Assembly (NCBI RefSeq): GCF_004006015.1
Contig: NZ_CP034766.1
Coordinates: forward strand, 2,451,001 to 2,515,000
Direction: 5' to 3'
DNA from: Rhodococcus sp. X156
GTDB taxonomy: Bacteria > Actinomycetota > Actinomycetes > Mycobacteriales > Mycobacteriaceae
Length of the DNA: 64,000 nucleotides
The stretch's first letter is position 1. Every line of letters starts with the position of its first letter. Below, one piece after another: positions 62,281-64,000 of the stretch. The notes beneath the pieces were generated by a model, which saw nothing but the letters and a program-made list of their open reading frames with translations, did not search any database and had not been told where the DNA came from. The position numbers and the translations under genes were made by a program.

Positions 62281-63965
62281 TGAGCCCCGCCCTGGCCGCC
62301 ACCCTCCAGCTCGGTGCGGTGCTCGCGGTGCTCGCCGCGGTCTACGTGCCCCTGGGCGACTACATGGCCCGAGTGTTCACCAGCACCAGCGACCTGCGGG
62401 TGGAGCGCGGCGTCTACCGGCTCTGCCGCATCAACCCGTCCGCCGAGCAGACCTGGGTCGGCTACGCGCTGAGCATGCTCGGCTTCACCACCGCCAGCGT
62501 GCTGCTGCTCTACCTGCTGCAGCGCGTGCAAGGGGTGCTGCCGCTCAACGGCGGCCTGTCCGGGGTCAGCCCGTCGGTCGCCTTCAACACCTCGATCTCC
62601 TTCGTGGCCAACACCAACTGGCAGTCCTACGTGCCCGAGACCACGATGAGCCACCTCACCCAGGCCGCCGGCCTGGCGGTGCAGAACTTCCTCTCCGCCG
62701 CAGTCGGGCTCTCCGTGGCAGTAGCCCTCATCCGCGGTTTCGTCCGGGTCACCGGACGGGGCGAGATCGGCAGCTTCTGGGTGGACCTCACCCGGGGCGC
62801 CCTGCGGATCCTGCTGCCGCTGTCCTTCCTGGTCGCACTGGTGCTGCTCAGCCAGGGCGTGATCCAGTCCTTCCACACCGGCTTCGCCTCCACCGGCCTG
62901 GACGGCGCGCAGTCCACCAACGCCCTGGCCCCGGTGGCCTCGCAGGAGGCCATCAAGGAGCTGGGCACCAACGGCGGCGGCATCCTCGCGGCCAACTCCG
63001 CGCACCCGTTCGAGAACGCCACCCCGCTGAGCAACGCCGTCGAGATCCTCGCGATCCTGCTCATTCCGGTGTGCCTCACCCGGACCTTCGGCACCATGGT
63101 CGGCAGCCGCCGCCAGGGCCTGTCGCTGCTCGCCGTGATGGCGCTGCTCTGGGGCGCGATGCTCGCGGTCACCTCCTGGGCCGAGCAGCACCAGCACGGC
63201 GTCGCCGCCCAGGCCGCCGGCGCCATGATGGAGGGCAAGGAGGTGCGCTTCGGCATCCCCGGCTCGGTGTTGTTCGGCGTCAGCACCACCGGAACCTCCA
63301 CCGGCGCAGTGAACGCCGCCCACGACAGCTTCTCCGCCGCGGGTGGCGGGGCCCTCCTGCTGAACATGCTGCTGGGCGAGATCGCTCCCGGCGGGGTGGG
63401 CACCGGGCTGTACGGGCTCCTCGTGCTCGCCATCATCGCGGTGTTCGTCGGTGGTCTGCTGGTCGGTCGCACCCCGGAGTACCTGGGCAAGAAGATCCGC
63501 CGTCGCGAGATCACCATGGCGGCCCTGTCAGTGCTGGTCATGCCGGCCCTGGTGCTCATCGGCACGGCCATCACCGTGGTGCTGTCCTCCACCACCGGGT
63601 TCCTCGGCAACAGCGGCGATCCCGGCTCGCCCGGCGCCATCCACGGCTTCACCGAGGTGCTCTACGCGTTCGCCTCGGCGTCGAACAACAACGGCAGCGC
63701 CTTCGGCGGGCTCACCGTCACCAGTGACTGGTTCCAGTCCTCGCTCGGCATCGCCATGCTGCTCGGCCGACTGCTGCCCATCATCTTCGTGCTCGCCCTG
63801 GCGGGCTCCCTCGCCCGACAGCCGAGGACTCCCACCAGCTCGGGCACGCTGCCGACCGGCGGGCTGGTGTTCACCGGCCTGCTCACGGGCACCGTCGTGC
63901 TCGTCGCGGCCCTCACCTTCTTCCCGGCGCTGGCGCTGGGACCCATCTCGGAGGCCCTGTCATGA
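62280..63965 (+). CDS. kdpA: Potassium-transporting ATPase subunit A
   Basis: A 561-residue channel-like subunit with ten membrane segments that selects K+ for the Kdp P-type pump. The selectivity loops are visible: NTSISFVANTNWQSY, LGTNGGGILAANSAHPFENA, TSTGAVNAAHDSFSAAGG and SASNNNGSAFGGL. ATG 62280 overlaps the kdpF stop. The operon continues into kdpB with an ATGA overlap. Confidence 0.97.
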   Translation: MSPALAATLQLGAVLAVLAAVYVPLGDYMARVFTSTSDLRVERGVYRLCRINPSAEQTWVGYALSMLGFTTASVLLLYLLQRVQGVLPLNGGLSGVSPSVAFNTSISFVANTNWQSYVPETTMSHLTQAAGLAVQNFLSAAVGLSVAVALIRGFVRVTGRGEIGSFWVDLTRGALRILLPLSFLVALVLLSQGVIQSFHTGFASTGLDGAQSTNALAPVASQEAIKELGTNGGGILAANSAHPFENATPLSNAVEILAILLIPVCLTRTFGTMVGSRRQGLSLLAVMALLWGAMLAVTSWAEQHQHGVAAQAAGAMMEGKEVRFGIPGSVLFGVSTTGTSTGAVNAAHDSFSAAGGGALLLNMLLGEIAPGGVGTGLYGLLVLAIIAVFVGGLLVGRTPEYLGKKIRRREITMAALSVLVMPALVLIGTAITVVLSSTTGFLGNSGDPGSPGAIHGFTEVLYAFASASNNNGSAFGGLTVTSDWFQSSLGIAMLLGRLLPIIFVLALAGSLARQPRTPTSSGTLPTGGLVFTGLLTGTVVLVAALTFFPALALGPISEALS

Positions 63966-64000
63966 CCGCTCCCACGCTCGACGAGCCCGTGCTCCCGAAG
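63962..64000 (+). CDS. kdpB: Potassium-transporting ATPase subunit B (partial, cut by window end)
   Basis: Only 13 codons are visible (MTAPTLDEPVLPK) from ATG 63962, overlapping the kdpA stop by 4 bp. Position after kdpA and the ATGA overlap make kdpB by far the likeliest gene; the P-type ATPase motifs lie beyond the window. Confidence 0.8.
   Translation, partial: MTAPTLDEPVLPK

Overview
The window is chromosomal DNA from a very GC-rich actinomycete (roughly 70-75 % G+C by eye, not computed). The evidence is the uniform G/C third codon position, frequent GTG starts with ATGA/GTGA/TGATG overlaps, and many TAnnnT -10 boxes placed 6-8 nt before a start codon (leaderless mRNAs). Lineage-typical features include the prfB-ftsE-ftsX-smpB-ssrA block, a tmRNA tag ending in ALAA, a SAM-IV type riboswitch, and a small sulfur-type leader peptide of the RRLHVDL class. 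I cannot name the genus. No CRISPR array, complete insertion sequence, prophage or tRNA was seen; the only structural RNA gene is tmRNA.

Layout. 1-9.2 kb: the start of a thiol-disulfide-type membrane protein, MauE/DoxX, a VIT-family metal transporter with a possible IdeR box, an MFS exporter coupled to phosphoglucomutase, a crcB pair (fluoride channel), an acyl-CoA ligase coupled to a crotonase-fold protein that lacks both catalytic glutamates, and a zinc alcohol dehydrogenase. 9.3-12.1 kb: a flavin oxidoreductase fused to a methyltransferase, divergent from an XRE-cupin regulator, then a GIY-YIG nuclease gene bracketed by a perfect 22-bp direct repeat beside ssrA. 12.1-18.5 kb: tmRNA, an amidohydrolase, smpB, ftsX, ftsE, prfB, a PadR regulator and hisN. 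A 25-bp perfect palindrome separates hisN from clpB. 18.6-27.1 kb: dnaK-grpE-cbpA-cbpM-clpB chaperone operon, with no HspR gene or HAIR box seen, opposite a GAF/PucR regulator. 27.2-33.3 kb: a small acidic protein, a lipoprotein HtrA protease, two DUF2382 stress-type proteins, ChaB, a histidine phosphatase, NAD(P)HX dehydratase and a metallo-beta-lactamase-fold protein.

33.3-50.6 kb is a surface-glycan locus in three transcription units. The central nine-gene operon (37594-47739) is overlapped from end to end. It encodes the D,D-heptose nucleotide route (GmhA, bifunctional HldE, and a GmhB phosphatase fused to a glycosyltransferase), two GT9 heptosyltransferase-like enzymes, two GT4 enzymes, a NodU/CmcH carbamoyltransferase and an SDR. 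The divergent unit has an aldehyde dehydrogenase, two GT2 enzymes and a polysaccharide pyruvyl-transferase-like protein. The third unit, convergent with the centre, has a GT2, a HAD phosphatase and a UDP-glucuronate-decarboxylase-like enzyme. No HldD epimerase is present. The locus predicts a carbamoylated, possibly pyruvylated, heptose-containing glycan in a Gram-positive lineage and is the best candidate here for an undescribed system.

50.9-56.7 kb: a thioredoxin-reductase-like flavoprotein, an orphan ectoine hydroxylase, a GAF-ANTAR antiterminator, a SAM-IV riboswitch before a cysteine dioxygenase, a secreted matrixin-like protease and a nicotinamidase-family hydrolase. 56.7-61.9 kb: a sulfur-type operon (leader peptide, DUF4242 protein, acyl-CoA-dehydrogenase-like flavoprotein, NrtA/SsuA-type ABC importer) divergent from a TetR gene, with a perfect palindromic operator between them. 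62.0-64.0 kb: the start of a kdp potassium-uptake operon, cut off inside kdpB.
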